The notes beneath the pieces were generated by a model. It saw nothing but the letters and a program-made list of their open reading frames with translations. It did no database searches and had not been told where the DNA came from. A DNA stretch of 64,000 nucleotides from Hirundichthys speculiger. Lineage: Eukaryota; Chordata; Actinopteri; Beloniformes; Exocoetidae. This document shows positions 37,901-49,170 of the stretch, in pieces. Both the position numbers and the translations under genes were made by a program. Position 1 is the first letter of the stretch; the number at the start of each line of letters is the position of its first letter. Where the stretch lies: assembly GCA_018398805.1 (NCBI GenBank), contig JAGFBZ010002129.1:1-64000 (forward strand). Direction: 5' to 3'.

Positions 37901-40900
37901 AAGGCATATATTTATCTTTCATGGACGTACGAAACCAGAAGCTTACACACACAGCATGAAAGGATGCATAACCTTTTTTGTTTTCTTAATGTCTGACATT
38001 AAATCAGACTGAACTTTTCCTCTTTTAGGTCAGTTAGGTCAGCGAAAATTATTTCAGATTGCTAAATTCCAGGATAATGATGGGACGGAGTCAGCTGCAG
38101 CTCCTTCTGCTCCACTCCTCACTTCTGTCTTTTCAAATCAGTTGACATACAGTTGGTGAAGCTGGATATTTCTACTCTGATGCAGGTCTGTGATCTCAGC
38201 GCTAGGGCTGTAGTGATACACTAATCTTGCAATACGATACATGACATTCGGCTCACGATACGATATAGATCCATATTCGTCTTAAGATACATTTACATCA
38301 TTTTCTGAAAGATTTTAAAGGAACAAAGTGATTTTGGTGACATCTTGTGAGCGTTTCAATGACTTTGTTTGAATTAGTTGAACTGAAAGCATCAATTACA
38401 CATTATATGGCTGACAGGCAGCTTGCAAAAGCTGGACAAAATGAATAAAAGATTTGTTGAGAAAAATAGTTTCATTTATTTAAAAAGTGCAAATTGTTGC
38501 TTGCAAGCTTTTAAAGGTAGGGACACAATGAGAGTTAAAGTACAGCAAGTGGCCTTCTTTGGCAGCTTTTTTGGCTTGATACTGAACATATGAGGTAGCT
38601 ACTAGCCATTCTAGCCACAAGGTTAGGTAAAAACGAGCCACGGCAGCCAATAATTTAAGTCCATTGGAGCAACATTTAAGCCACCTTAAAACTGCACCCA
38701 TCTCAGCAGAGTAGCTTCAAGATTCAAGTCTCTTTATTGTCATTATACAGGCGTAACGAAAATTTTGCACTAAAAAAAATTTGTCGCTGGCGGACTTAAT
38801 GGCACCCCTGTGGGACATGGGGGTTTTGAAAGGAGCTTAGAATATCGATACCCGCGGCTGAAAAATCGATACTCTGGGGAAATAAAATATCGATATATAT
38901 CGCAGAATCAATAAAATTGCTCAGCTCTACTCACTCAGCGCGTGTAAAACCAAACAGCACCAAAGTGACACTACATGAAAGAGCTGTTGGCTTTCTCAGT
39001 CACTGCAGATGCTCTCAGAGCAGAAAATGGGATTGTTTTCAGAATATGTCCTCTTTAAAATGGCATCATTCAGATTAGTGCTGGGCAATATGACGATATA
39101 TATCGTGGGGACAATATAAAAGTGTATATCGTGCCATTTCTCTTCTATCGTTTCTATCGTTTCTAACCTAACCTAATTTTATCAATTATTACAGCAAATG
39201 TTTAATTAAATAACCTGCAATGATAAATTTGATAGAATCATATCTACTTCTACAAAGTAGCCTTTTATGTTTGCACTTTTATTTATGGTTAATGCCTTAA
39301 ACAGAGTTCTCTTCAACCCTGATGTTCACTTTAGACCCTTTATATTGGTTTGCAAACTTTGCACTACAAGGTTACAGATTTCAGAAAGTTGAAAAATAAT
39401 TTGTGTTTATTTTCTATAGCTGAACTTCAGTGCAAAAATGTGTTTTCCTCTCAGAAACTGTTGTGCACTTTAAAAAAATGTAAAAGCTACTGTACCTCTG
39501 TACCTACCTGTTTTTGCTGCACTAAAATGTATGTTTGTGACAGTTCAGCTAAATGTCCTTTCAAAATAAAGTTGAAAAGTAAGCAATGAAATTTTTGTCA
39601 AACTTTTCAGAGAATAACTGAAAACATACTTTATTATGGTATATCGTGATATATATCGTTATCGTGATATAAAATAGTCCATATCGTGATATATGATTTT
39701 TTCCATATCGCCCAGCACTAATTCAGATACTTATCACTTTCCGGTTAATGTACCTCACACTTCACACTCAAAACTAATCAGAAGGCTCCTTTTCTTCTTC
39801 TCAGGTTTGTCCTCTGGAGTGTATTCATTTTAAGACAAATGAGTTCGGCGCGTGCAATATCCTGCGCACCGACAGAGCAGGTGATATGAGCTGTGACCGA
39901 ATATGGAGGGGCTGTTCGTAGCAGAGAGTGATGAACACCATATTTCTGCTCAAAGTGGACTAAAAAAAAAAAAGCCTGTTCATACTAACAGTAATTCCAT
40001 GCGGTTGGAAATGATTTGTCATCGCTCACCTTGACGATGCTATCGACCCCTGCAGTGGTAAATCAATTTTTTTTCAGCTTAGAGATAAATAACATTTTCA
40101 GCTGAAACATCATGCCATATATAGCTGTTTTTCTCGAGAGAGGGGCAGCTCTGATTGCTCTGATTTGCCTCACTTTTCCCTTCTGAGTGTTTTCAGCTAA
40201 ACAGCTTCTCCTTTGTTTCATGATTAGTCCATTTGGCAGCGATGCAAAATAAACTTACAAGCTCCTTCACAGCTCAGACAAAACAAACCAAGTTGCTTGT
40301 GTTGGTAGGAAGTCACAGTCTGCAAAGCACAGCATGCATACCACACAACTACTGGTCTATCCCCCCCGATCCTTTCCAACAAAGAACAGAGCCAGAACCC
40401 AAGTATATGCAGCTAACTTGTAATTATCGTGGTTGTTGAAACCCATAATAATGAAAGGAAAGGAACAGCAGATTAGCGGGTTCAAACCGTTGCACCTGCA
40501 CGAGTACCTGCTCCTGTAACCACCAACGCTGTCTCTTTCAGCAATGCTTTCACACAGAGAGCACATTTTTAAAAATTAAAAACGAGGATTTTCTTCTAGA
40601 AAAGACTCACACTAAAAACATAAAACAGTCATTTTAAAGTGCAACAGCACGGAGACTTGTTAAACGTGCCTTCGTTAACAGAGAAAGCAGTTAAATGGGG
40701 CACCCAGCAATGTGGAATCTGTAGATTTAAGCTGACAGATCAAGAAAGACACCCACACACGAAGCTTTTCTTGGCGGCTAAATAAAGGCACTTCGTGATC
40801 CCTCTGGTTCTGGAAGTACGTGTTCCTCGCAGTTTTTTTCCCCCTCACATGCTCAGACACACACCTGGTGCAGGGAGCACGGCAGCAGAGTGTAGTCGCT

Positions 40901-43900
40901 GTTGTCTCCAAGGGCCTGCAGGGAGGCGAGCAGCTCTGGGCCGGGGCTCTGTGGCTCACCTGCCGAGATGCCTCCTAGAAACAAAAAAAAAAAACACAAA
41001 CAAAGGCTGGAACAATATACAGTAGATCTAATGTAACTGATAATATACTGTACGAACTCTGACTACTGTGTGGGCAGAGTTACAGAAATATAAATGTTAT
41101 TAATGTGAAAAAAAATCAGTTCGTATACATTATTGCAATTTTAAAAACATCATGGTCGGTTTACTATTACAGCTCAGCCTTTAAAACCAGGCTGAGTGAC
41201 TTTTATGTGAATCTTAGAGCACCCTGGTAAAGTCAAGTCTCTTCTAATGATGACGTTACGAGATCATCAGGATAATATACATTTGTGCGCTTAAAGCAAC
41301 CCCTTATCAAGCTGTTTTAACACTCAACAGCTGAAGCGAAACACATCACATCAAGAACGAGTCTCAGGAAGCAACAAGAGCCGACACGGGATGCGCCATA
41401 AACGAAAATCGAGGGCATTACTGTGCCGTCAATTGTCTGTACGCTGATTGGCTGACACACGTCCCCACATCTCCCATCTCTTGCTCTCGTGAGACAAAGG
41501 TTTAGCGCCATTTTAAAGTCAAAATGGATCCCAAGGCACGCCGCCCATCGCCAAGTGCCTCTGGAGAACCGAAACGCCGTCGCAAAATGATGACAGTTGC
41601 CAAAAAAGTGGAACTTCTGGATAAGTTGAAATTAATCATCATCATCATCAAGATGTTCATCAGCCACGCACAGAGGAGAGATCGTCAAAGTGAGCGTACG
41701 CTCCGAAGATTTTGCGTAAGCACGTACATGTACACTGTATGTACATATACATGTACATGTACATGTACATTAGGGGTGAGTATTGGCAAGGACCTCGCAA
41801 TACGATATGTATCATGATACTTGGGTCACGATATGATATGATATTATCACGATATTGCGATATCATGATATATTGCAATATTCTACCCAGTTAATATCAA
41901 AATTAAAAGTAAAGATGAAAAATCAAGTTGCTGTATATGTTTATCAGATGATATTGATCATTCAGAGGACAAATTGAATTAAAACTATTTGCTTCAAAAC
42001 AACCTATTTATTGTTAATTATTAGTGTTTTTGGAAAAAAAATTTAAAAAAAACGATATTATGTTAGGCGGCCGACAATCGCGATATATTGCCAAATCAAT
42101 TTTTTTTCATACCCATAATGGACATGTACATCCATATCGCGGTTTTCACCATTCGCTGGGGGGGTCACAGCCCCCAGTAACCGCGAAGTGTGGGGGATTA
42201 CAGTACTGCAGATATTCAAGCGTCTAAGGCAACTATGACTTCCTCATATTTGAACTTCACCTCATGCTGCATTCACATATTCTTGGATGAGGATTTCAAA
42301 AGAGGCACACCCCGATATAGAATGGGGCGGAGTCTAGTTGTGTAGCCGGCTCCAGCCCCTTAAACCAGCTGTAGAAACTTGCTGAAACGGGAGCTGTTAT
42401 GCTAAATCTCTGTTGTGTTTTGGCCAAAACATGTCACAGACACTTCATCAAAGCGTCAGGAAATTTAAGCCATAAAATGTCCCTCCTAAAATTAATTCAC
42501 AAGCAGTGAGGAGCAGAGATGCTCCTGAAAGATTGTTTAGTATACGTTGTGTAATTAAACTGAGCTCTTATCACTTCTAGAATCAAAGCCTTCCACCGCA
42601 GATGCGTACGTGTATTCAAAGTCCCGGTGACTGAGTCGACCGTGAGTTCCTCTGTACACCAGAGTATTTTAGATGTGAGGCCAAATGTGAGGCCATCTGT
42701 CTGGCAGCTGAAGCTTTGTCAAGCTGGGTCATGCAAAAAGACAATGATCCGAAGCACACCAGCTGCGTCAGAAAGGCACAGAAGCGAAAAACCAAGGTTT
42801 TGGAAATGCCTTTGTCAAAATATTGAAATGGTGCAGCCTGAACGTAAGGCAGCTGTGCAAAAAAAAAAAAAAATCCCAGAACTCCTCCACCACCATGTAA
42901 TAGCCTGATAAAGTCATTCAGGAAACCTCCAAGTTACCGCTGCTTCAGGTGGATCTACAAGCTGTTGAATCAAGGGGGTACTTAGTATTACCCACATGTC
43001 TTTTTTTCTTTGTGGCTTTTTGTTAAATAAACACTTGCATGTTAAGTAGGAGCTGAGCAGAATATTCATGACACTATAATTACGACTATTATTCACGTGA
43101 AATGTCCTTTGAACATCAGCTGCAGATCCACATCAAAGCTTGATGTTCAGTCTGGTCAGACTCTCACTGCAGATCTGTCTTTCTTTCCCTCACTCCTCCC
43201 CTTCCATCTTTCTTTTAACTATGTGACCTTTTCCAAACGGCTCGGCAACGCTGGAGAAAAAAAAAAAAACCCTGACGTTAATCATCAGCTTTGTAAGCTC
43301 ATGTTAGGGTTTAAGGTCAGGAGATTGTAGTCAGAGAAAGCTTTCAGGAAGTCTTCTGTGTGCTGGTCCTGCACAGGGGAAAGCTAACTAATAACCTTAC
43401 TCACCATTAGCAATAACTAAAACAATCATACATCACTTATCAATAGCGGTAGAAAACAAACACCCAACACTGCTCACTGAGGCCTCCTTGCAGCTCTGCA
43501 TCATCCTGATCATCTTCTGCTCTGCTTCTTCCACACTGCAACAGCTTGTTACAAACTCGGCTCCACAGACAGATGATGACAAGCTTTGAGTTGCTCTGAA
43601 AAGCCTTTAATCACCAGTTTCTCTGCGGATTTGGCCTTCTCACCCTACTGTACTCCGCTATGAGATAAACTCATACGAGGGTAAGTTAAAGATGTCATAT
43701 TTTTTCGTCTATATTTTTGTGTCGGTGTCTCCCACATTTGCTGATCCGGTGTTGGAAAGACACACATTCAGGGGCGCCGCTAGGGATTTTGGGCCCCATG
43801 AAAAGAATCTTTACCGGGCCCCCCAACACAGCGGCGAAATTTGTTGATGCTATTTTTGATCATCATTAGGGGCCTCTCTGGGCCCCCCTCAATCATGGGC

Positions 43901-44192
43901 CCCTATAATCCGTATCCTTTACCCCCCCTTTTCGGCACCCCAGCACACATTCACACAACACAACAAACACACGCAGTGGTTATATATAGTGTGTAGCTAA
44001 TAAAAAGACTGTTATTTTACCTGTTCCACGGCTGACGAACGCCTCTTCATCTTTTTGTACGCCCCCATGTTCAGGACCTTTGGGCGAGCTGGTGTTTTTG
44101 TTGCCCATCACCTCTGTCACAGCTGCGATCTTCTCCTCCAAGTCCTCCAAAAGCTGATCGGAGACCCTCCAGTGGGCTGTGGCTGAGTCTCT
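27824..44192 (-). CDS. cnst: consortin (connexin sorting protein), start unresolved
   Basis: Coding exons in order: about 44192-44021, 40974-40865, 37547-37517 (31 nt), 35770-35684, 35561-35450, 34832-34811 (22 nt), 34722-34659, 31823-31555, 28296-28152, 28032-27824 (TAA). Phases join at every junction. Landmarks shared with human consortin: LPCSLHQ-IAEA, a [11 protein letters not shown] segment, [22 protein letters not shown], the PP1-docking RVxF motif KRKVRF, and DEVGGDSC followed by one membrane segment ([17 protein letters not shown]) and GGTALYC-CTDF at the C-terminus. An E-rich acidic stretch lies in the 31.6-31.8 kb exon. Consortin is a single-pass trans-Golgi protein that binds connexins and directs them to the plasma membrane. 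Reading from the first in-frame ATG (44108) gives 378 aa against 725 in human; the centre is much shorter. The N-terminus is uncertain because the frame is blocked just beyond an A8 run at about 44195-44205. Confidence 0.9.
28593..29860. mobile_element. hAT-like element, 'GGCTGGGCATCG' ends
   Basis: Inverted ends: CAGGGCTGGGCATCG on the left, and TAGGGTTGGGTATCG as the complement of the right end. They are flanked by near-identical 8-bp repeats, CTGTTAGT (28585-28592) and CTGTTCGT (29861-29868). The size is about 1.27 kb with no transposase frame seen. It lies in the intron between the 31.6 kb and 28.2 kb cnst exons. Confidence 0.7.
32447..33976. mobile_element. DNA-transposon relic with ATTAATCGCGATTAA ends
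   Basis: The left end reads GATTTATATTAGGGCTGGGCA. The right end, complemented, reads GATTTATATCTGCTGGACAG, preceded by alternating GATTAATCG palindromes (33896-33950). This is a common fish repeat type, probably hAT. No intact coding frame remains. It lies in the cnst intron between 34659 and 31823. Confidence 0.6.
34394..34437. repeat. (GATG)n microsatellite
   Basis: Eleven or so uninterrupted GATG units within a cnst intron. Confidence 0.9.
34811..34832 (-). CDS. cnst: cnst 22-nt micro-exon
   Basis: A short segment between CTCAG and GTAAGA whose phase (one base, then seven codons) exactly links the 35450 and 34722 exons; it adds PSVSVEK. It is listed separately because automated gene finders usually miss exons this short. 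No transcript evidence is available here. Confidence 0.6.
34901..34942. repeat. (GA)n microsatellite
   Basis: About 21 GA units, 69 bases upstream (on the cnst strand) of the 22-nt micro-exon. Transcribed on the cnst strand it is a (TC)n polypyrimidine tract just before that exon. Confidence 0.9.
37517..37547 (-). CDS. cnst: cnst 31-nt micro-exon
   Basis: Between a TTTTTAAG acceptor and a GTATCC donor. It encodes [10 protein letters not shown] plus one base and joins in phase to a following exon that completes a Y codon, giving D-Y-Q-W-A. This matches the human IAESYFQEEDY segment in position. Confidence 0.75.
38195..38941. mobile_element. TIR element with CGATATAT-rich ends
   Basis: The left end is TAGGGCTGTAG and the complemented right end is TAGAGCTGAGC, with alternating ATCGATA motifs inside. 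Perfect 8-bp direct repeats CTCAGCGC lie at 38195-38202 and 38934-38941, which suits a hAT insertion. It lies in the cnst intron between 40865 and 37547. Confidence 0.65.
39076..39720. mobile_element. hAT MITE, TAGTGCTGGGC ends
   Basis: A 645-bp element with inverted ends TAGTGCTGGGC(AATATG / GATATGG) and perfect 8-bp target-site duplications ATTCAGAT at 39068-39075 and 39721-39728. Ends are rich in ATATCGTGATA. No transposase frame is present. The clean duplication suggests a relatively recent insertion in a cnst intron. Confidence 0.85.
41721..41770. repeat. (GTACAT)n palindromic repeat
   Basis: A run of GTACAT/ATGTAC units, self-complementary, directly left of a TIR element in a cnst intron. 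Confidence 0.8.
41771..42123. mobile_element. short TIR element with GATATTGCGATA core
   Basis: The left end is TAGGGGTGAGTATTGG and the complemented right end is TATGGGTATGAAAA. The inside is rich in ACGATATG/ATATTGC. ATGTACAT flanks both sides (41763-41770 and 42124-42131), but the left copy is also part of a tandem repeat, so the target duplication is not certain. Confidence 0.55.
42130..42215. mobile_element. fragment of a TACTGTAATCCC-type DNA repeat
   Basis: The reverse complement begins with CTGTAATCCCCCACACTTCG and runs through a GC-rich CGCGGTTACTGGGGG segment. It resembles the ends of a common fish DNA repeat known to me only by sequence. Confidence 0.4.
42620..43055 (+). mobile_element. 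Tc1-like transposon 3' half, degenerate
   Basis: Decayed C-terminal half of a fish Tc1-like transposase gene and its 3' flank. The GHAKRQ stretch followed by a GATCCGAAGCACACC-type sequence corresponds to the catalytic 'QDNDPKHTS' region, with a frameshift. After it come remnants of the C-terminus and a TTGTTAAATAAA tail. It is the same family as the copy at 59.7-61.8 kb. It lies in a cnst intron. Confidence 0.7.
43769..43943. mobile_element. 175-bp hAT-type MITE
   Basis: Ends CAGGGGCGCCG and (complement) CTGGGGTGCCG, with perfect 8-bp target-site duplications CACACATT at 43761-43768 and 43944-43951. It is rich in GGGCCCC. It lies 77 bases downstream (on the cnst strand) of the 44021 splice donor, close to the first recognised coding exon. 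Confidence 0.85.
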
Positions 44193-45054
44193 CTTTCTTT
44201 TTTTTGTTCAGGTCCTCAAAGGTAAAAGCATTAATTGCGTCGATCAGAATGCCTCCTCCGAGGAGAAGCGAATTATTAAGGAGAGGTCTGTTCTGCTATA
44301 AACCCAAGGAGAGTGAGGTTTCAGCAGCGTCCAGTTGGTGATCACCGCTGACAGAGCATGTGATTTAACCCTGCATCACCTCTCCTCGGTGGCCGAGAAC
44401 TGAGAGGCTTGAGACGTCCCGCGCAGTCCTCAAAAGCAAGACCGTGTGAGACGCTAATCCCAGCTCTGGTGGTTTTCTCTTTGTGGTGGTTTTTCTTTGC
44501 CTTTTATCTTCTTCCCATTCAGCAGAGTTTCATTTCCTTGTCCCCAGTAACCTGTCAAGACAATTAGGCACATTTTAAAAGAATGATTAAACATATGCAT
44601 CATGCATGCACTATAATCTTGCTAAAGACAGAGGAGAGGAGGCATTGCTTGTGAAAAGGCAGTTGTGTCATTGACCTAATGGGCTGACCTGCCACTGGAG
44701 AGTCCTCCAGTCTGAATGAGTCTCTATCAGTGACTGAGCTGTCAAACAATCAACAACGGGTATGTCTCAGCACAGACACGTCTCTGAGGACTATTTATAA
44801 TCAGTTCTTCCAGAAGTAAGGAAGGACCACTTCAGGCTCTGGCAGGAACCATACAACCAGTGCGTCACAGTTAGTTACTGTATATGATGGTTTAAACCAA
44901 AAGGATGCATTATATGTTCTTCCACATCCTGTTTTTCTCTCTTTACTAAATTTTAGATTTGCAAACACATAAACAGGTAAAAGAGCCATGATGAAAAGGA
45001 AAAGGAACTTGGTATATCTCTGAGTCTTCTTGTTTTTCAGCTTCTTCCTTTTGG

Positions 45055-45390
45055 GGTCGTCCATTTCCATCTTACCCCGTCTTCTGCATCTTCCTCAGTC
45101 ACACCAGCTGCACAGCTTCTTTTACCACATCCAGAAATCTCCTTTTTCTCAATTTTCAGCATCCTACTACTCATGTATTCATCAACTCTCCTCTTGATGT
45201 GCCCACACCACCTCAGTCTGGCCTCTCTAGCTTCATCTCCAAGTCTTCTAACCCTGACTGTTCCTCTGATGTGCTCATTTTTAATCCGATCCATCCTCGT
45301 CACTCCCAAAGACAATCTCAACATCTTCAAACTCCTGTCATCTCTGTTTCCTGTCTCTTTTGTCAGTGCTGCCGTCAAAAAAAACAAAAC
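45055..45390 (-). mobile_element. RTE-like LINE 3' fragment
   Basis: The minus-strand frame contains LGVTRMDRIKNEHIRGTVRV, then REARLRWCGHIKRRVDEYMS and EEDAEDGVRWKW. This is the C-terminal region of the same RTE-like family found at 20690 and 22420. One frameshift and a missing 5' part are consistent with a dead copy. Confidence 0.8.
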
Positions 45391-45552
45391 AATGAAAGAG
45401 ATATTTTAATCAATTTCAGATACTATATAATGATTTTTTGATGTAAAATAAGTCAAGAAAGTAGACAAATGTAACCAGAAAGCAACATCTAGAAAAATAT
45501 ATAAACATAAAAATTGTCCTCAAAAGGGCCCTGCAATAGACTCCAATAATGA

Positions 45553-45635
45553 CAATGAATGAATGAATGAATGAATGAATGAATGAATGAATGAATGAAT
45601 GAATGAATGAATGAATGAATGAATGGATGGATGGT
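45553..45635. repeat. (GAAT)n / (GATG)n microsatellite
   Basis: About 18 GAAT units followed by a few GATG units. Confidence 0.95.
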
Positions 45636-48404
45636 CTTCCAACTGATTGAAAGAGTAGACTTTAAGGCTTTGTAAATTAAAGGTCAGTTAATTTGTAGAG
45701 TTGCATTGCTTTCAGCATTTCCCTTTCAGATTATACACCAATATTGTATAACATGTGCAAAACAAATGAAGTGTTTTCACAAACTTGGATTTGTGTGTAT
45801 AACATTTTTCTATAATCAACATAGTTCTTGCATCTCTTTCAAATTACCAATCTATACGTGACATCCATGTGAAATTGGAGAGCAACAAATACATTTTTTT
45901 AGCCTTTGTTCCATTTTTGTTCCAGTTTTCCTTGCATTACATCACTTGGCCAGTTGTTTTAGCCTTGCCAGTCACATCAGTTCGCTCTGCATACAACATC
46001 TTCCATCATATGCTTCGTTTCTGTGATTGGCTGTGTGCCGGTCCAATAGCATCCAGACGTGGTTTCTTCTGTGTCCGTTGTTAATTTTAACGAGAAATCA
46101 AACTTGAATCCAGATGAACCAGACTGACTATTTGTGTCCAAGAGGAAAAGAGTCATGACAGCTGGCCAGGCTAAGTTGTTGTACTAAAGATCAACACCTC
46201 CAAATGTCTATTAAAATCAAAAATGCTCATATTTCTACACAACGCATCCCCATCGAGCTGTGACTGCATTCCTCTATCGGTTGAGTGTATAAAGGCGATG
46301 CCTATAAAGCTGCAGATGTGTAAATTTCCGCCTCATGTAACTTCAATTTTCAGCCTGGATGCTCCGAGCTGTTTCATACAAAGTGTTCACGATGCATGTG
46401 AAACTTATGCGTTCTGCAACATGGAATGTGACACAAAGTAGAAGCGCCAGGAGCAGAGACTGACTCATCTGATGTGTAGCATTAAATCAAGAGTAATGCG
46501 GGGGCGGCTTAAAATGGAAATCTGTGCGAATTGCATTGTGACATTTGTGGGTTTGTTTTTTTACTGTCATTATCCATCCTAATGTCTGAGCTGGGAGATA
46601 AGGGGGTGAACGCGTGCTGCGCTGCCCAACTGAGAAATAATCCAGGACAGAACCAGCTCCACAACATCTCCTGTCACTGCTATAAGAAGTGACACGAGGT
46701 CCTTACTAGATGTTCCTCTACATACCTTTTCTGCAGACAACTGAACTGGCTGCTGGCTGCAGATATGCCCTTTAGATCTTGTACCAATCTTCGTAGAAAC
46801 ACGGTTTAAAAGCTGATTAATCTGAAAGATCCCGCCATCCTAACGGCATGACACCAGCTCTGCAGATTAAAAGCGGTCTGTTTGTGCTGCTGTTTCCACA
46901 CGACTGTCCAGTGGCTCCCGAGAGTCATCTGGTCTCAAACTCCTCGGAGCAGAAAGCTTTCTCTCACATCTGTCACCACAATCAGCTCACATCCACAGCA
47001 CACGAGCTGTTATGGGATGTGAAATGATTGCTAAACCCTCTTTTTTCCAAATATTTGTAATGCTTTGTTCCCTTAGTTTGCTCTGCTTTGGGTATTTTAC
47101 AATAGACGCAGTTTCCAGACATCTTAAAGCAGCCAGACATGTTTTTTTCATGTTAAAATGTCAGTTTTTATTTCATTTCAGTTAATATCCGTTTACATTT
47201 CTCACTTTCTCCCATCACTACTGTTGTTGTGGTTTACATATTAAGAAGTCCCTGCAGCTCCTGAGCAAGTAGGCGTGTTGTCTCGCAGGAGCAGACAGCT
47301 GGAACAAACTAAACATGCTCTTTTGGCTATTTACGAAGATCATACGTGATTTTTAAAAACCTACATTGTATAGAAAAACATTTCTACCACAACTAATGTC
47401 AAAAACAAGGCAAAATTTGGACTACAGTCCCAGTCATATCTTACAACAGCTACATATTCTTTTATACAAGGTAGTAAAGGCATGAACTGTTTTCTACAAA
47501 TGCAGATGAAACACATGTAGGTAGAATAATAGTTGCAGCATATGGATTTATTTCCATTTCCTCAGTATGTGCTCATTTCTGCTGCCATGTTGTCCGCTAA
47601 AAGCTTGGCCCATATTCTTATCCTTGAAGTTGTGAAAGTCACAACAGAAGATATTATACAAGGCACTGCTTTCCGAGGCATTGTTGGAGGTCAGGACAGG
47701 ATTAGGCATATTTTAATGTGTAGCCGTGTTCACGTCTCTCACCTTAGTTGTGTATTCAAAGACATAAGACTCACAGTAACGTAACGGGGAAAAACCAGAT
47801 CTGGCTGCTTAGACGGTGGACTCAAATGCACATCTTTAATTCTTAAATGATTTATTTCCATATATGAACGAGGCCTGAGACAGTTCCGAATATCCGAATC
47901 CATGCGCTCCTTCACTGCTTACATGTCCACTGGTCATATCTGATCTGCGCCAGGATGTGGGAAAAAAAAAATAGCTATTGGTCTATTGTGCGTTACAAAT
48001 GCAGCCTTAGGGACTTAAAGAAGTAATGATAGAAGACAAATAGAGAGAGACGAAACCGAATAAGACTTAAACTCCACATCTATAGGGGAACCCACTGTGT
48101 TACAATTTGCAAAAACTCCTTTGTGCCGCTTTAATCAATGAAATGTCCGTGACACACTTCTGAGATCCAACAAATGCACTGTATGAAGTCGGGTTGAGAT
48201 AAAGATGGATGATTGTACTCTAGGTTGGGTCTGTGATGTCACAGAACCCTGAAAAATCCTAATGGTTCACTGAATGACATATTATTTTACACCCAGGCGA
48301 TCTACAACCAAGCCCCAGGGTTGTGTTTTGTTGAAGTCATTGACTTGGTCGTCATTTCAGGAACCCAAATACATACAGTTGTGGGGCTGGACAGTGACCT
48401 CAAA

Positions 48405-48589
48405 TCAGTATCGCAGTAGAGGCTACCTGAGTACCGCGAAAATGCTATCCTCTAGGTGGCAGCACCAGCCGAAACCAGTCGTTACCACTGTATTTGGGTT
48501 TTTGAAAGACACAAAAATGTTTTGTTAAAAGGAAAAAAAAACACATTAAAAAATTGTCACTGATCCTGAAAGGACCAATTCAGCAGGAT
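48405..48589 (+). repeat. dispersed repeat, also at 60.8 kb
   Basis: The stretch from TAGAGGCTACCTG through GGTGGCAGCACCAG and beyond is shared with 60798-60960, with substitutions. Both copies contain a CTCF-like core. The class is unknown. Confidence 0.6.
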
Positions 48590-49120
48590 GGTTATGGGGA
48601 AGTACATCGACATGCTGAACCTCATGAGAATTTTAAGGCTATGTCTCCATCATTTTGACAAGGACAAACCTTGGGGTTTGGTGACTCAGTCTCAGGGGTT
48701 CGGCGGAGGTCAAGACATGCACCTGACTCAGCTGATTCACCTGATTCATGATGACACGCCGCGCTTGGCCATCACTGACTGACTACAGGTGATCACGTTA
48801 CATCACGTTGGTGCTCAGTAGTCGTAGACTTATGATTTATGTGTGTTGTGTAACATCGTGTGATTTCTTTAATATTTTAATTCATACTAATAAGTAAAGT
48901 ATGTAATTCATGCAGCCTATGTATTGTATTGGTCTTCTTCTTTCATTGATGTTAATGCACAGTTCATTCTGTGTACCAGTAAAACATATACTGATGTCTT
49001 GAATTTGAAAAAAATTCATATTTTATTTTTCAATTTTATTCTTCAATAAATAAAGGTTTCGGTGAATGTGCATTTGAAACTGGTGGGGTTCAGTACCTGC
49101 AACAAGGTTAAGAACCACTG
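48590..49120 (-). mobile_element. hAT relic
   Basis: The right end, complemented, begins CAGTGGTTCTTAACCTTG, a classic hAT terminal sequence, followed by the TACTGAACCCCACCAGTTTC motif common in a widespread vertebrate hAT family. The inner part is decayed and the other terminus was not found. Confidence 0.6.
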
Positions 49121-49170
49121 GTCTAGAATAACCGGAGGAAACCATAGCACAGAAAGGCAAATGTCTACAG

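Larger units (their letters stand above)
44193..48404 (-). other. cnst: cnst upstream introns / 5' region
   Basis: Must hold at least one further 5' exon of cnst if the gene is transcribed from the GC-rich region near 50-51 kb. One candidate lies at 44454-44551 (minus strand, acceptor at 44552-44553), with a lysine-rich frame containing NGKKIKGKEK, but it ends in a stop without a usable donor. An RTE fragment and a tetranucleotide repeat are listed separately. The rest is unrecognised. Confidence 0.45.

Noticed and set aside
41524..41650. Frame starting [20 protein letters not shown]
   Set aside because: It looks like the N-terminus of a CENP-B/Tigger-type transposase but stops quickly in simple repeat; too short to assign firmly.
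45541..45640. Regular tetranucleotide spacing that might suggest a CRISPR-like array
   Set aside because: Simple GAAT microsatellite without spacers; CRISPR arrays are not expected in a vertebrate nuclear genome.
47533..47784. 83-codon plus-strand frame
   Set aside because: No recognisable homology or splice context.
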